This document shows positions 37,009-46,173 of a stretch of DNA of 64,000 bases, piece by piece. The notes beneath the pieces were generated by a model. That model was not told the DNA's origin, made no database searches, and saw only the letters and a program-made list of their open reading frames with translations. The stretch's first letter is position 1. Every line of letters begins with the position of its first letter. This stretch comes from an uncultured Burkholderiales bacterium. Its GTDB lineage: Bacteria > Pseudomonadota > Gammaproteobacteria > Burkholderiales > Burkholderiaceae_C. A program made the translations under genes and the position numbers. Location: contig CAIZHQ010000001.1 of NCBI GenBank assembly GCA_903932865.1, positions 53,626-117,625 of the forward strand. The letters are read 5' to 3'.

Positions 37009-38399
37009 CAGCCAAAGAAGGTCGCGCCGACCTGAAAGAGTTTTTCCACCGCACGCACATCGTGCTTGTTGGGGATGAACAGGATGATGTGGTCATCGGA
37101 CTCGATCTGGGTATCGTGGTGCGGCATGAGGACTTCGGATTTTTTGCCCTCGCCGCGCACAATGGCGCCCATGCTGACGCCTTTGGGCAGCTTGATTTCC
37201 TCGACACGCCGGCCCACCAATTTTGAGGTTTTGATGTCACCGCGCGCAATGCCCTCCAAGGCCTCGGCCGCCCCACGACGCAGGCTGTGCACCGCCGCCA
37301 CATCGCCCCGGCGCAAATGCGCCAACAGTTCGCCGATGACGGTTTGCGCCGGCGAAATGGCAATGTCGATGGTGCTGCCTTGCATCATGTCGGCATAAGC
37401 GCGGCGGTTGATCAGGGCCATCACGCGGCCTGCGCCCATGCGCTTGGCCAGCATGGCCGACATGATGTTGTCCTCGTCATCACTGGTCAAGGCCAGAAAC
37501 AGGTCCATCTCGCCCACGTTCTCTTCGTGCAGCAGGTCTTCGTCAGCGCCGTCCCCATTCAAAATCAGCATGCTGGACGGCAGTTGGCTGGCCAGGTATT
37601 CGCAGCGCTTTTTGTCGCGCTCGATCAGCTTCACGTCGTACTGGCCTGCCAGAATGCGCGCCAAGCGCAAGCCCACTTTGCCACCCCCGGCCAGCATCAA
37701 GCGCTGCACAGGTTTGTCGGTTTTGTGGATGCCCGCCAGCACGATGCGGATCTTGGTGGTGTCGGCCAGCACAAACACCTCGTCGCCGGGCAGAATGCGC
37801 GTCTCGGGCATGGCATCGATCTGGGTGTCTTGCCGGTACATGGCCACCACACGCATCTCGGCATGCGGCAGACGGTCGCGAAACTCGGCAATGGTGTGGT
37901 TGACCAGCAAGCTGTCGGCTGCTGCGCGCACCACGATCAGGCTGACGCGGCCGTCGGCAAATTCGAGCACCTGCAAGGCCTCAGGGTACTGGATGAGCTG
38001 CTCGATGTAGCGCATCACCGATTCTTCGGGGCAGATCACATGGTCGACCGCAAAACCGGATTTGCCCAACAACTCGTCGCCCTCGTTGAACTCGGGCGAG
38101 CGCAAACGGGCAATGGTGGTGGGGATGTTGAAAACGTCGTGGGCAATCTTGCAGACCACCAGATTCGATTCGTCAGCCGCCGCACATGCAATGATCATGT
38201 CGGCGTCTTTGGCCCCGGCCTCGCGCAGCACCGAAGGTTGGATGCCGTTGCCGACCACACCGCGCAGGTCCAAGCGCTCTTCCAGCAACCTCAGGCGTGC
38301 CGGGTCCTGGTCGATGACGGTGATGTCGTTTTGCTCGGAAACCAGGCTTTCAGCGACGCTTTCGCCCACACGGCCGGCGCCCAGGATGATGATATTCAT
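37008..38399 (-). CDS. trkA: Trk potassium transporter NAD-binding subunit TrkA
   Basis: 463 residues with two RCK modules. The first Rossmann motif is IIILGAGRVGESVAESL and the second is LMLAGGGKVGLRLARIL; each is followed by a TrkA_C domain. It gates TrkH on the cytosolic side in response to NAD(H)/ATP. Length and domain order match the full-length bacterial TrkA. 49 bp separate it from the acyl-CoA dehydrogenase upstream. Confidence 0.96.
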   Translation of the reverse strand: MNIIILGAGRVGESVAESLVSEQNDITVIDQDPARLRLLEERLDLRGVVGNGIQPSVLREAGAKDADMIIACAAADESNLVVCKIAHDVFNIPTTIARLRSPEFNEGDELLGKSGFAVDHVICPEESVMRYIEQLIQYPEALQVLEFADGRVSLIVVRAAADSLLVNHTIAEFRDRLPHAEMRVVAMYRQDTQIDAMPETRILPGDEVFVLADTTKIRIVLAGIHKTDKPVQRLMLAGGGKVGLRLARILAGQYDVKLIERDKKRCEYLASQLPSSMLILNGDGADEDLLHEENVGEMDLFLALTSDDEDNIMSAMLAKRMGAGRVMALINRRAYADMMQGSTIDIAISPAQTVIGELLAHLRRGDVAAVHSLRRGAAEALEGIARGDIKTSKLVGRRVEEIKLPKGVSMGAIVRGEGKKSEVLMPHHDTQIESDDHIILFIPNKHDVRAVEKLFQVGATFFG

Positions 38400-38448
38400 A
38401 TGCCGAAATCATACGTCAATGACCGGCGCCAGCCGTTCATTCGGTCGC

Positions 38449-39576
38449 TTAAAGCGCGCGTTGGATAATGATTTTTTGTACGTCGCTCGTGCCTTCGTAG
38501 ATCTGGCACACGCGCACATCACGGTAAATGCGTTCGACCGGGAAGTCGCTCACATAGCCGTAGCCGCCCAGGGTCTGGATGGCGGCAGAGCAGACTTTTT
38601 CGGCCACTTCGCTGGCAAACAGCTTGGCCATGGCCGCTTCTTTCAGACAAGGGCGACCCGCATCCCGCAAGCTGGCGGCATGCCAGATGAGTTGGCGTGC
38701 CGCTTCAAGTTGCGTGGCGCAGTCGGCCAAACGAAAGCCCACCGCCTGGTGGTTGAAGATGGCCGTGCCAAAGCTTTCGCGCTGCTTGGCGTAGTCAATC
38801 GCCACATCGAGTGCGCTGCGCGCCATGCCCAGGCTTTGCGCGGCGATGCCAATGCGGCCGCCTTCGAGCGAGGACAGCGCAATCTTGTAGCCTTCGCCTT
38901 CTTGCCCAATCAGGTTTTCGGCCGGGACGCGGCAGTTGTCAAAGTTGATCTGGGCAGTGTCGCTGCTGTGCTGGCCCAGCTTGTCTTCCAGGCGCGCCAC
39001 CACATAACCCGGGGCGCTGGTGGGCACCAAAAAGGCGCTCATGCCCTTCTTGCCCGCGCCTTTGTCGGTCACGGCAATCACCACCGCCACATCGCCGTGC
39101 TGGCCGCTGGTGATGAACTGCTTGACGCCGTTGATGACGTACTCGTCGCCGTCTTTCACAGCCGAGGTGCGCAGAGCTGAGGCGTCCGAGCCCACATGCG
39201 GCTCGGTCAGGCAAAACGCACCCAGCATCTGGCCTTGGGCCAGCGGCGTGAGCCACTGGTCTTTTTGCGCGGCGTTGCCATACATCATCAAAATGGCATT
39301 CACCGGGCAGTTGGTCACACTGATGGTGGTGCTGACGCCGCCGTCTCCGGCCGCGATTTCTTCAAGCACCAACGCCAGCGTCACATAGTCCAGACCTGCG
39401 CCGCCTAACTCCTCAGGCACGCAAATGCCATACGCACCCAGCTCGGCCAGGCCCTTGTGCGCGTCTTTCGGAAAGTGGTGCTTTTTGTCCCACTCGGCGG
39501 CGTGGGGCCACAGCTCGCGCTGGGCAAATTCACGCACGGCTTCGCGGATCATTTCCTGGTCGGGGGTCAGCAGCAT
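38449..39576 (-). CDS. Acyl-CoA dehydrogenase (short/branched-chain type)
   Basis: 375 residues. FAD-dependent ACAD fold: FCLTEPHVGSDASALRT, FITSGQHGDVAVVIAVTD, AIQTLGGYGYVSDFPVERIYRD and the catalytic Glu in QIYEGTSDVQ near residue 361, the position used by SCAD and 2-methylbutyryl-type enzymes rather than by isovaleryl-CoA dehydrogenase. It sits downstream of the SDR and thiolase genes in the liu operon, so isobutyryl-, 2-methylbutyryl- or butyryl-CoA is a plausible substrate. Confidence 0.92.
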   Translation of the reverse strand: MLLTPDQEMIREAVREFAQRELWPHAAEWDKKHHFPKDAHKGLAELGAYGICVPEELGGAGLDYVTLALVLEEIAAGDGGVSTTISVTNCPVNAILMMYGNAAQKDQWLTPLAQGQMLGAFCLTEPHVGSDASALRTSAVKDGDEYVINGVKQFITSGQHGDVAVVIAVTDKGAGKKGMSAFLVPTSAPGYVVARLEDKLGQHSSDTAQINFDNCRVPAENLIGQEGEGYKIALSSLEGGRIGIAAQSLGMARSALDVAIDYAKQRESFGTAIFNHQAVGFRLADCATQLEAARQLIWHAASLRDAGRPCLKEAAMAKLFASEVAEKVCSAAIQTLGGYGYVSDFPVERIYRDVRVCQIYEGTSDVQKIIIQRAL

Positions 39577-39596
39577 GGGGCTCTTTCTTTATCGGG

Positions 39597-40274
39597 TCAC
39601 CAAGGCAGCGTGCTGCCGTCATGGTTCAAAAATGCGCCACGGTGTTTCGGGTCGCGTTGAGTACGCACTGCCTCTAGCGTTTGGCGCAGGCTGGCTGCAC
39701 TGTCTTGCACTTTCACAGGCGCTTGCGGCCCCCCCATGTCGGTCTGCACCCAGCCCGGGTGCAAAGCCACACAGCCAATTTCAGGAAAGTCATGCTGAGC
39801 ACATCGGATGTACATGTTCAGCGCCGCCTTGCTCATCCGGTAGAGCACCGCCATGCTGCTCTCGGTCAACGTCAAACTGCCGAAGTGGCTGCTGATGACC
39901 GCAAAAGTCCCTGAGGACTGCGCCAACATGGGCGCCACTTGTGGCAACACCATCATGGGACCCATGGCATTGGTATGCATCAACAGATCGAATTTCTCTC
40001 GGGTGGGCGGCGAGACGGCAGTGTCCCTATCGCCGACCCCGGCAACATACACGGCCAAGTCCAATTTTTCTCCATCCAACTGCCAGGCCAATCCCGAGTT
40101 GCTGGCCGGGTTGGCCACATCCAGTCGCAAGGTTTCGGCACCCAAAGTTTTAAGGAGAGCGATCCCGTCGTCCGAACGCGCAGTTGCGATGACGCGCCAG
40201 CCATCTTCGATGTACTGGCGTGCCAGTTCAAAACCAATACCGCGCGATGCGCCGATGAGCAGGACCGTCGGCAT
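39597..40274 (-). CDS. Short-chain dehydrogenase/reductase
   Basis: 225 residues of an atypically short SDR: PTVLLIGASRGIGFELARQY (NAD(P) motif TGxxxGIG variant GASRGIG), YVAGVGD in place of NNAG, and YRMSKAALNMY with the catalytic Tyr-x3-Lys. It resembles the CsgA/sniffer-like SDR group. It is in the liu operon, 3 bp from the thiolase stop and 20 bp before the acyl-CoA dehydrogenase; its substrate is unknown. Confidence 0.88.
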   Translation of the reverse strand: MPTVLLIGASRGIGFELARQYIEDGWRVIATARSDDGIALLKTLGAETLRLDVANPASNSGLAWQLDGEKLDLAVYVAGVGDRDTAVSPPTREKFDLLMHTNAMGPMMVLPQVAPMLAQSSGTFAVISSHFGSLTLTESSMAVLYRMSKAALNMYIRCAQHDFPEIGCVALHPGWVQTDMGGPQAPVKVQDSAASLRQTLEAVRTQRDPKHRGAFLNHDGSTLPW

Positions 40275-40277
40275 TGG

Positions 40278-41462
40278 TCAGACCAGTTCCAACGCCACCG
40301 CCGTGCCCTCACCGCCGCCGATGCACAGCGTGGCGAGACCCTTCTTGAGGCCACGGGCCTTGAGCGCGTGGATCAGGGTGACCATGATGCGCGCACCGGA
40401 CGCGCCAATCGGGTGACCCAGGGCGCAGGCACCGCCATTCACGTTGACTTTGTCGTGCGACACGCCCAGCTCTTTCATCAGCGCCATGGGCACCACGGCA
40501 AAGGCTTCGTTGACTTCCCACAGGTCGACGTCTTCCACCTTCCAGCCGGCTTTGGCCAGGGCTTTTTGCGTCGCGCCCACAGGGGCGGTGGCAAACCATT
40601 CAGGCTCTTGGGCATGGGTGGCGTGGCTGACGATGCGGGCCAGCGGTTTGCAGCCCAGCTTGGCGGCCGTGCTTTCGCGCATCAGCACCATGGCGGCCGC
40701 GCCGTCGTTGATGGACGAGCTGCTGGCGGCGGTGATGGTGCCGTCTTTTTTGAAAGCGGGCTTGAGGCTGCTGATTTTGTCGAGCTTGACTTTGCCGGGG
40801 CCTTCGTCAATGGACACCACACGCTCGCCGCTGCGGTCTTTCACAGTGACGGGTGTGATCTCGGACGCAAAAGCACCCGACTCGGTGGCGGCCTTGGCGC
40901 GCTGCACGCTGGTGGTGGCGAAGTGGTCTTGCTCTGCGCGGGTGAAGCTGTATTTGGCTGCGCAGTCTTCGCCAAAGGTGCCCATGCTGCGGCCAGGCTC
41001 GTAAGCGTCTTCCAAGCCGTCGAGCATCATGTGGTCAAAGATGCGGTCGTGGCCCATGCGGTAACCACTGCGGCCCTTGAGCATGAGGTAAGGCGCATTG
41101 GTCATGCTTTCCATGCCGCCCGCCACCAGCACATCGTGTGTGCCGGCCACCAGCATGTCGTGCGCGAACATGGCCGCGCGCATGCCCGAGCCGCACATTT
41201 TGGACAAGGTGACCGCTCCCGCGCTCTTGGGCAAACCGCCTTTGAAGCCCGCTTGACGCGCTGGGGCTTGGCCTTGGCCTGCCATCAGGCAGTTGCCAAA
41301 CAGCACTTCGGTGACGAGTTCAGGGCTGATGCCTGCGCGCTCAACGGCAGCGCGGATGGCTGCACCGCCCAGGTCGTGAGCGGCCAGCGCGGAAAAGTCG
41401 CCCTGGAAGCTGCCCATGGGGGTGCGGGCAGCGCTGACGATGACGATGGGGTCGTGTGACAT
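40278..41462 (-). CDS. Acetyl-CoA C-acetyltransferase (thiolase)
   Basis: 394 residues. The nucleophilic Cys lies in LSKMCGSGMRAAM, with the second active-site motif VNGGACALGHPIGASGAR (His) and the terminal ATLCIGGGEGTAVALE (Cys). It interconverts acetoacetyl-CoA and two acetyl-CoA, completing leucine breakdown once acetoacetate is activated. The ATG at 41462 was chosen over an in-frame TTG at 41477. It is part of the operon 44405-38449. Confidence 0.95.
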   Translation of the reverse strand: MSHDPIVIVSAARTPMGSFQGDFSALAAHDLGGAAIRAAVERAGISPELVTEVLFGNCLMAGQGQAPARQAGFKGGLPKSAGAVTLSKMCGSGMRAAMFAHDMLVAGTHDVLVAGGMESMTNAPYLMLKGRSGYRMGHDRIFDHMMLDGLEDAYEPGRSMGTFGEDCAAKYSFTRAEQDHFATTSVQRAKAATESGAFASEITPVTVKDRSGERVVSIDEGPGKVKLDKISSLKPAFKKDGTITAASSSSINDGAAAMVLMRESTAAKLGCKPLARIVSHATHAQEPEWFATAPVGATQKALAKAGWKVEDVDLWEVNEAFAVVPMALMKELGVSHDKVNVNGGACALGHPIGASGARIMVTLIHALKARGLKKGLATLCIGGGEGTAVALELV

Positions 41463-41473
41463 GTGGATTTCTT

Positions 41474-41986
41474 TCAAATGTGTGTGTCTTTGTGGATGTC
41501 AGCAATGATGAGTTGTTCGCCGGTTTCTTCTTCAGCAATGCGACGGATGTAAGCGACGAAGTCGGGGTCTTCGCCGCGCAGCAAGAGTGGCAAGGCCAAA
41601 CGGAAGTCGTCGCGCCTGCACCACTCGCGCATGTAGTCGTCCCAGGAGTTCCAGCGCCGCTGTTCGGTGGCCCCCATGTCGTCGCGATAGGCGATCAGGT
41701 AGGCCCGCTCGAACAAGGCGATCAGCATGTCGAAAATGGTCAACATGCGCTCTTTTTGGTCCGGTGTGGGATTGTGCAGGGCGTGCTGACTGCGCAGCTG
41801 CAGATCGGCGTGGTCCAGCACCACTTTCAGGAAATCGTTATAAGCGTCAGAGAGGTGCTGGTAGGCCTCTTCTTCTTCGTTTTCGCGCTCCTTGCGCTGC
41901 TCGATCCAAAACACCCAAGCGGCATAGGGCAGACCGAACACGGTCACCGCATAACTGCCCAACTCCAAAAGTTCTGCCAAGTTCAT
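41474..41986 (-). CDS. Hypothetical membrane-anchored protein
   Basis: 170 residues. One N-terminal transmembrane helix (LELGSYAVTVFGLPYAAWVFWI) followed by a charged, helical cytosolic region with REWCRRDDFRLALPLLLRGED. I recognise no named family. It lies between the carbonic anhydrase (20 bp) and thiolase (11 bp) genes in the liu operon, so it is co-transcribed with them. The ATG at 41986 was chosen because the upstream in-frame extension is antisense-like, Arg-rich, and overlaps the carbonic anhydrase gene. Confidence 0.7.
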   Translation of the reverse strand: MNLAELLELGSYAVTVFGLPYAAWVFWIEQRKERENEEEEAYQHLSDAYNDFLKVVLDHADLQLRSQHALHNPTPDQKERMLTIFDMLIALFERAYLIAYRDDMGATEQRRWNSWDDYMREWCRRDDFRLALPLLLRGEDPDFVAYIRRIAEEETGEQLIIADIHKDTHI

Positions 41987-42006
41987 GGGCACACGACGCT
42001 CGACGC

Positions 42007-42660
42007 TCAGGCGCCTCGCGGGTAACGTTTGAAGGCGCTGCGGAACACGTCCACCACCTCGTGGGCGCCGCTCATGCTCACGCCCAGGTCTTTGGCCAGT
42101 CCGTCCTTGAGGCCATAACACCAACCGTGCACGCTCAGCGTTTGTCCGCGCGTCCAGGCGTCTTGAACCACATTGGTCAGGGCCACGTTACCCACCTGCT
42201 CGATCACGTTCATCTCGCACAAGGCGTCTTCTTGCTCGGGCACGGTCAGGTGATCCAGGCGACGACGGTGGCGCACCTTGACATCGTGCACATGGCGCAG
42301 CCAGTTGTCGGCCAGACCCACGCGCATGCCCCTCAACGTGGCCAGCACGCCGCCACACCCATAATGTCCCACCACCATGATGTGCTCGACCTTGAGCGCA
42401 TCGACGGCGTACTGGATGACCGACAGCGCATTCAAATCAGAGTGCACCACCACATTGGCCACGTTGCGGTGCACAAACACCTCGCCCGGGTCCAGGCCGG
42501 TGATTTGGTTAGCGGGCACGCGGCTGTCCGAGCAGCCGATCCATAAATATTTGGGGTTCTGCTGGTTGGCCAAGCGTGAGAAAAAAGCCGGGTCATCGCG
42601 CACCATGCGAGCTGACCATTGCCGGTTATTGTCCAAAAGGTGTTGCAGTGAAGTGCTCAT
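42007..42660 (-). CDS. can: Beta-class carbonic anhydrase
   Basis: 217 residues. Zinc ligands are visible in IGCSDSRVPANQI (Cys, Asp) and VVGHYGCGGV (His, Cys). It equilibrates CO2 and bicarbonate. Within the liu operon, between isovaleryl-CoA dehydrogenase and the hypothetical/thiolase genes, it can supply bicarbonate to the biotin-dependent methylcrotonyl-CoA carboxylase encoded in the same cluster. Start ATG at 42660 (MSTSLQHLLDNNRQW), matching the family N-terminus. Confidence 0.94.
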   Translation of the reverse strand: MSTSLQHLLDNNRQWSARMVRDDPAFFSRLANQQNPKYLWIGCSDSRVPANQITGLDPGEVFVHRNVANVVVHSDLNALSVIQYAVDALKVEHIMVVGHYGCGGVLATLRGMRVGLADNWLRHVHDVKVRHRRRLDHLTVPEQEDALCEMNVIEQVGNVALTNVVQDAWTRGQTLSVHGWCYGLKDGLAKDLGVSMSGAHEVVDVFRSAFKRYPRGA

Positions 42661-42706
42661 GGTGAGATTGTCGCTGGACTGGCCTACCGCTGGATGGTGA
42701 ACCGCT

Positions 42707-43888
42707 TCAACAGGTTTCAGCGAAGAGCTCGCGGCCAATCAGCATGCGTCGAATTTCGCTGGTGCCCGCGCCGATTTCGTACAACTTGGCATCGCGCCAC
42801 AGCCGGCCCAGCGGGTATTCGTTGATGTAGCCGTTGCCTCCAAAAATCTGCACACCTTCGCCCGCCATCCAGGTGGCTTTTTCGGCGGTCCACAAGATGA
42901 CACTGGCGCAGTCCTTGCGCACTTGGCGCACATGCTCGGCACCCAAGAGGTCTAGGTTCTTGGCCACGGTGTAGGCAAAGCTGCGACCGGCTTGCAGCAC
43001 GGTGTACATGTCGGCCACTTTGCCCTGGATCAGCTGGAACTCGCCAATGCTCTGGCCAAACTGCTTGCGGTCGTGGATGTAGGGGATCACGTTGTCCATG
43101 ACCGATTGCATGATGCCCAAGGGGCCGCCGGTGAGCACCGCGCGCTCGTAATCCAAGCCGCTCATCAAAACCTTGGCGCCATTGTTCAAGCCACCCAAAA
43201 TATTTTCAGCCGGCACTTCGACGTTGTTGAAGACCAACTCACCCGTGTGGCTGCCGCGCATGCCCAGCTTGTCGAGCTTTTGCGCGATCGAAAAACCCTT
43301 CATGCCTTTTTCGATCAAAAAGGCGGTCACGCCGCGCGCGCCCAACTCAGGCTCGCTCTTGGCATAGACCACCAAAGTGTCGGCATCCGGGCCGTTGGTG
43401 ATCCACATCTTGGAGCCATTGAGCAGGTAATAGCCCCCCTTGTCTTCGGCCTTGAGCTTCATGCTCAGCACATCCGAGCCTGCACCAGGCTCGGACATGG
43501 CCAGTGCGCCCACATGCTCGCCGTTGATCAGTTTGGGCAGGTATTTGGCGCGCTGCTCGGGCGTGCCGTTGCGCTTGATCTGGTTGACACAGAGGTTGGA
43601 GTGCGCGCCATACGACAGGCCCACGCTGGCCGAAGCACGGGAAATTTCCTCCATCGCGATCATGTGGGCCAGGTAACCCATGTTCGCACCGCCGTACTCC
43701 TCGCCCACGGTGATGCCCAGCACGCCCAGGTCGCCCATCTTGCGCCACAGATCCATCGGGAACTGGTCACTGCGGTCGATCTCGGCAGCACGCGGGGCGA
43801 TTTCGGCTTGGGCAAAGTCGCGCACCGCGTCGCGCAGGGCGTCGATCTCTTCACCGAGTTGGAAGTTCAGGCCGGGCAGATTGTTCAT
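42707..43888 (-). CDS. liuA: Isovaleryl-CoA dehydrogenase
   Basis: 393 residues. FAD-linked oxidation of isovaleryl-CoA to 3-methylcrotonyl-CoA, the committed step of leucine catabolism. The internal [15 protein letters not shown] carries the Glu that serves as catalytic base in IVD (here near residue 246), while the usual C-terminal position is Gly ([12 protein letters not shown]). Other motifs: [14 protein letters not shown] and [17 protein letters not shown] 43888 is preceded by AGGAGA. It follows the thioesterase gene, downstream of a LiuR operator. Confidence 0.95.
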   Translation of the reverse strand: MNNLPGLNFQLGEEIDALRDAVRDFAQAEIAPRAAEIDRSDQFPMDLWRKMGDLGVLGITVGEEYGGANMGYLAHMIAMEEISRASASVGLSYGAHSNLCVNQIKRNGTPEQRAKYLPKLINGEHVGALAMSEPGAGSDVLSMKLKAEDKGGYYLLNGSKMWITNGPDADTLVVYAKSEPELGARGVTAFLIEKGMKGFSIAQKLDKLGMRGSHTGELVFNNVEVPAENILGGLNNGAKVLMSGLDYERAVLTGGPLGIMQSVMDNVIPYIHDRKQFGQSIGEFQLIQGKVADMYTVLQAGRSFAYTVAKNLDLLGAEHVRQVRKDCASVILWTAEKATWMAGEGVQIFGGNGYINEYPLGRLWRDAKLYEIGAGTSEIRRMLIGRELFAETC

Positions 43889-43970
43889 GGGTTCTCCTGA
43901 TGGGGTTTTGGCGTCGCACGTTGCGCGGTTGGCTGTCACGCTGAATGTTCAGCGTTGAACGCAGGGCGGG

Positions 43971-44405
43971 CTAGTAAGTCTTGGCCACTGGCACCAAGGT
44001 TGACTGCATCACGGCGCAGTCCGAGCGTTTGCCACTGTCGTCGATGTGCACCACCTCGGCCGTGGTCACGATGATGCGTTTGCCCGCCTTGGTGACGCGA
44101 CCGGTCGCGCGCATTTCTCCGCCTTGAAAGTTGGAGAGAAAATTGATCTTGTATTCCACAGTGGTGACCTCCATGCCTTCTGGCGACACGGTCAGTGCCG
44201 CGTAACCGGCGGCAATATCGGCCAGTGCGCCGATGGCACCACCGTGGTATCCGCCTTGTTGCTGCGTCACCTTGTCGCTGTAAGGCACCGCCAGTTCGAC
44301 CTGCCCGACCTTGGCCGACAACAGGCGCACGCCCAAGTGGTTCATCATGCCCTGACGGGCCAAGCTTTGGGCAACGCGCTCGTGGGGAGAAATGGCAAAG
44401 GTCAC
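43971..44405 (-). CDS. Hotdog-fold thioesterase (PaaI family)
   Basis: 144 residues. The hotdog core GGYHGGAIGALADIAAGYAAL with the conserved HGG segment, then VEYKINFLSNFQGGEM. PaaI-type enzymes hydrolyse acyl-CoA thioesters, often as a proofreading or CoA-release step. It is the promoter-proximal gene of the minus-strand liu operon; the operator at 44443-44464 lies 38 bp upstream of its start. Confidence 0.88.
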   Translation of the reverse strand: MTFAISPHERVAQSLARQGMMNHLGVRLLSAKVGQVELAVPYSDKVTQQQGGYHGGAIGALADIAAGYAALTVSPEGMEVTTVEYKINFLSNFQGGEMRATGRVTKAGKRIIVTTAEVVHIDDSGKRSDCAVMQSTLVPVAKTY

Positions 44406-44442
44406 ATCACATCCAAGGTTGAATCACAGACCCACACTGTAA

Positions 44443-44464
44443 TTGACGTTTACGTCAACGTCAA
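44443..44464. promoter_or_regulatory. LiuR-type operator upstream of the liu operon
   Basis: TTGACGTTTACGTCAA at 44443-44458 is a near-perfect palindrome, extended by a further CGTCAA half-site to 44464. It fits the LiuR/MerR operator described for branched-chain amino acid catabolism in proteobacteria (TTKACGTNNACGTMAA-like, from memory). It lies between the thioesterase start and the end of the MerR gene. Confidence 0.85.
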
Positions 44465-44493
44465 TCCAAAACCACAGCCAGCCAACACCAAAC

Positions 44494-44898
44494 TCACGCC
44501 GGTTTGCCATTTCCAGTCGCTTTGACCAAAAGGTTGCGGGTTTCTTTTTCATGGGTTTTGACCTCGTCCAAGGTCGCTTCCAAATCGGACAACTGCGACT
44601 CCAGCTGTTGCCGGTGCTCTGCCAAAACCACCAAAAATTTTTTGAGCTGGGGCACCGTATCGCGTGGACTGTCGTACATGTCGATCAGGTCTTTGGCTTC
44701 GGTCAGCGACAAGCCCAGGCGCTTGGCGCGCAAGGTGAGTTTGAGACGGGTGCGGTCACGCGCCGAATACACACGGTTGCGGCCACCGGGGCCGGAGCGT
44801 TCGGGCTCCAGCAAACCCATGTCTTCGTAAAAGCGGATGGCGCGGGTGGTCAGGTCAAATTCCTGTGCCAAATCGCTGATCGTGTACGTGTTCGCCAT
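44494..44898 (-). CDS. liuR: MerR-family regulator, LiuR-type
   Basis: 134 residues. MerR HTH at the N-terminus (YTISDLAQEFDLTTRAIRFY, EDMGLLEPERSGPGGRNRVYS) and a coiled-coil dimerisation helix; there is no Cys cluster for metal, consistent with an acyl-CoA-sensing LiuR. Matching palindromes lie on both sides: 44443-44464 before the liu operon and 44974-44995 before its own start and the divergent metallo-hydrolase, implying control of all three and autoregulation. Confidence 0.9.
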   Translation of the reverse strand: MANTYTISDLAQEFDLTTRAIRFYEDMGLLEPERSGPGGRNRVYSARDRTRLKLTLRAKRLGLSLTEAKDLIDMYDSPRDTVPQLKKFLVVLAEHRQQLESQLSDLEATLDEVKTHEKETRNLLVKATGNGKPA

Positions 44899-44973
44899 GG
44901 CGTGCGTTTCTCACCTTGCTTGCGCAACCGGGACAGGCGGCTGCCCCGCCGGCCCCTAGAATGCTTTGTCATC

Positions 44974-44995
44974 TTGACGTTAACGTCAACGTCAA
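44974..44995. promoter_or_regulatory. LiuR-type operator between liuR and the metallo-hydrolase gene
   Basis: TTGACGTTAACGTCAA at 44974-44989 is a perfect 16 bp palindrome, again followed by a third half-site CGTCAA to 44995. It is 75 bp upstream of the liuR start and 8 bp upstream of the divergent gene start at 45004. Confidence 0.87.
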
Positions 44996-45003
44996 TTTCC
45001 CGA

Positions 45004-46173
45004 ATGCTAACCCAAACCAACCCACGCATGCCCGATTTGCCCTACGCCGCGCCCGCCCCCGATCTGCGCACGGCCATGCCGCCGCTGTGCTATCCGCTGG
45101 GCGAGCACCTGCCGCAGCCCGGCACGGTCACCGAAGTGGCCCCCGGTGTGTTTTGGCTGCGCATGGGTTTGCCCTTTGCCCTCAACCACATCAACCTGTG
45201 GCTGCTGCGCGACCGCTTACCCCACCCGACCCAGTCCAGCGTGATGCAAGAAGGCTGGACGGCGGTGGACTGCGGCATCGACAACGCTGCCACCCGCGAG
45301 GCCTGGCAGCAAATCGAAACGCAAGCGTTAGAAGGCTTACCGATCCTGCGCGTGCTGGTGACCCACATGCACCCCGACCACATGGGCCTGGCCCATTGGC
45401 TGTGCGAGCGCTGGCAAGCGCCTTTGTGGATGAGCACCAGTGAATACCAATCGGCCCTGCTCGCTTGCAGTGGGCTCTCCAATTTTGGTGGCGATCCCAC
45501 GGTGGCTTTTTTCAAAGCGCACGGTTGGAACCAGCCCGACGAGTTGGCCCAGGTCAAAGCCCGGGTAGGCTATTACCCCAGCATGGTGCCGAAAATCCCC
45601 AACGCCTATGTGCGCTTGATGGCGGGCGCACAAGTGCGCATTGGCGATCGCCTTTGGCAATGCATCGGTGGATATGGACACTCACCCGAACACATGGCCC
45701 TGCACAATGAACAGGGCCAGCTGCTGATCAGCGGCGACATGCTGCTGCCCTCGATTTCGACCAATGTCAGTGTCTATGCGATGGAGCCCGATGGCAACCC
45801 TTTGCAGCATTTTTTGGACTCCTTGGACAAGATGCAGCACCTCAGTGACGAGGCCCTGATCTTGCCCTCGCATGGACGTCCCTTTCAGGGGGCAGCCGCC
45901 CGTATTGACCAGCTGCGCAGCCACCATGCGGAGCGCTTGGACGAATTGGTGCTCGCTTGCAGCACGCAAGCCTTGTGCGCGCACGAAGCACTGCCCTTGA
46001 TCTTCAAACGCGCGTTGGACGTGCACCAAACCACCTTTGCCATGGGCGAAGCCGTGGCCCACCTGAACCTGCTTTGGCTAGAGGGCCGGCTCTCTCGTGA
46101 ACAAGATGCCGCCGGCATTTACCGATTCAAAGGCCGCGAACCTCAGTCATCGGCCAAGCCCAGGGGCGATTGA
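45004..46173 (+). CDS. MBL-fold metallo-hydrolase, LiuR-regulated
   Basis: 389 residues. The metal site is LVTHMHPDHMGLAHW (HxHxDH), with ISGDMLLP (Asp) and LPSHGRPF (His) later. Length and C-terminal helical domain resemble beta-lactamase-like thioesterases of the LACTB2 type. The operator at 44974-44995 directly precedes it, so it belongs to the liu regulon and may hydrolyse a CoA thioester. Start ATG at 45004; an internal ATG at 45028 is possible. The 3' end overlaps the convergent peptidase gene by 31 bp. Confidence 0.85.
   Translation: MLTQTNPRMPDLPYAAPAPDLRTAMPPLCYPLGEHLPQPGTVTEVAPGVFWLRMGLPFALNHINLWLLRDRLPHPTQSSVMQEGWTAVDCGIDNAATREAWQQIETQALEGLPILRVLVTHMHPDHMGLAHWLCERWQAPLWMSTSEYQSALLACSGLSNFGGDPTVAFFKAHGWNQPDELAQVKARVGYYPSMVPKIPNAYVRLMAGAQVRIGDRLWQCIGGYGHSPEHMALHNEQGQLLISGDMLLPSISTNVSVYAMEPDGNPLQHFLDSLDKMQHLSDEALILPSHGRPFQGAAARIDQLRSHHAERLDELVLACSTQALCAHEALPLIFKRALDVHQTTFAMGEAVAHLNLLWLEGRLSREQDAAGIYRFKGREPQSSAKPRGD

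Noticed and set aside
39939..41459. Open frame of 506 codons antisense to the SDR and thiolase genes
   Set aside because: Spans two confident genes on the other strand and resembles no protein.
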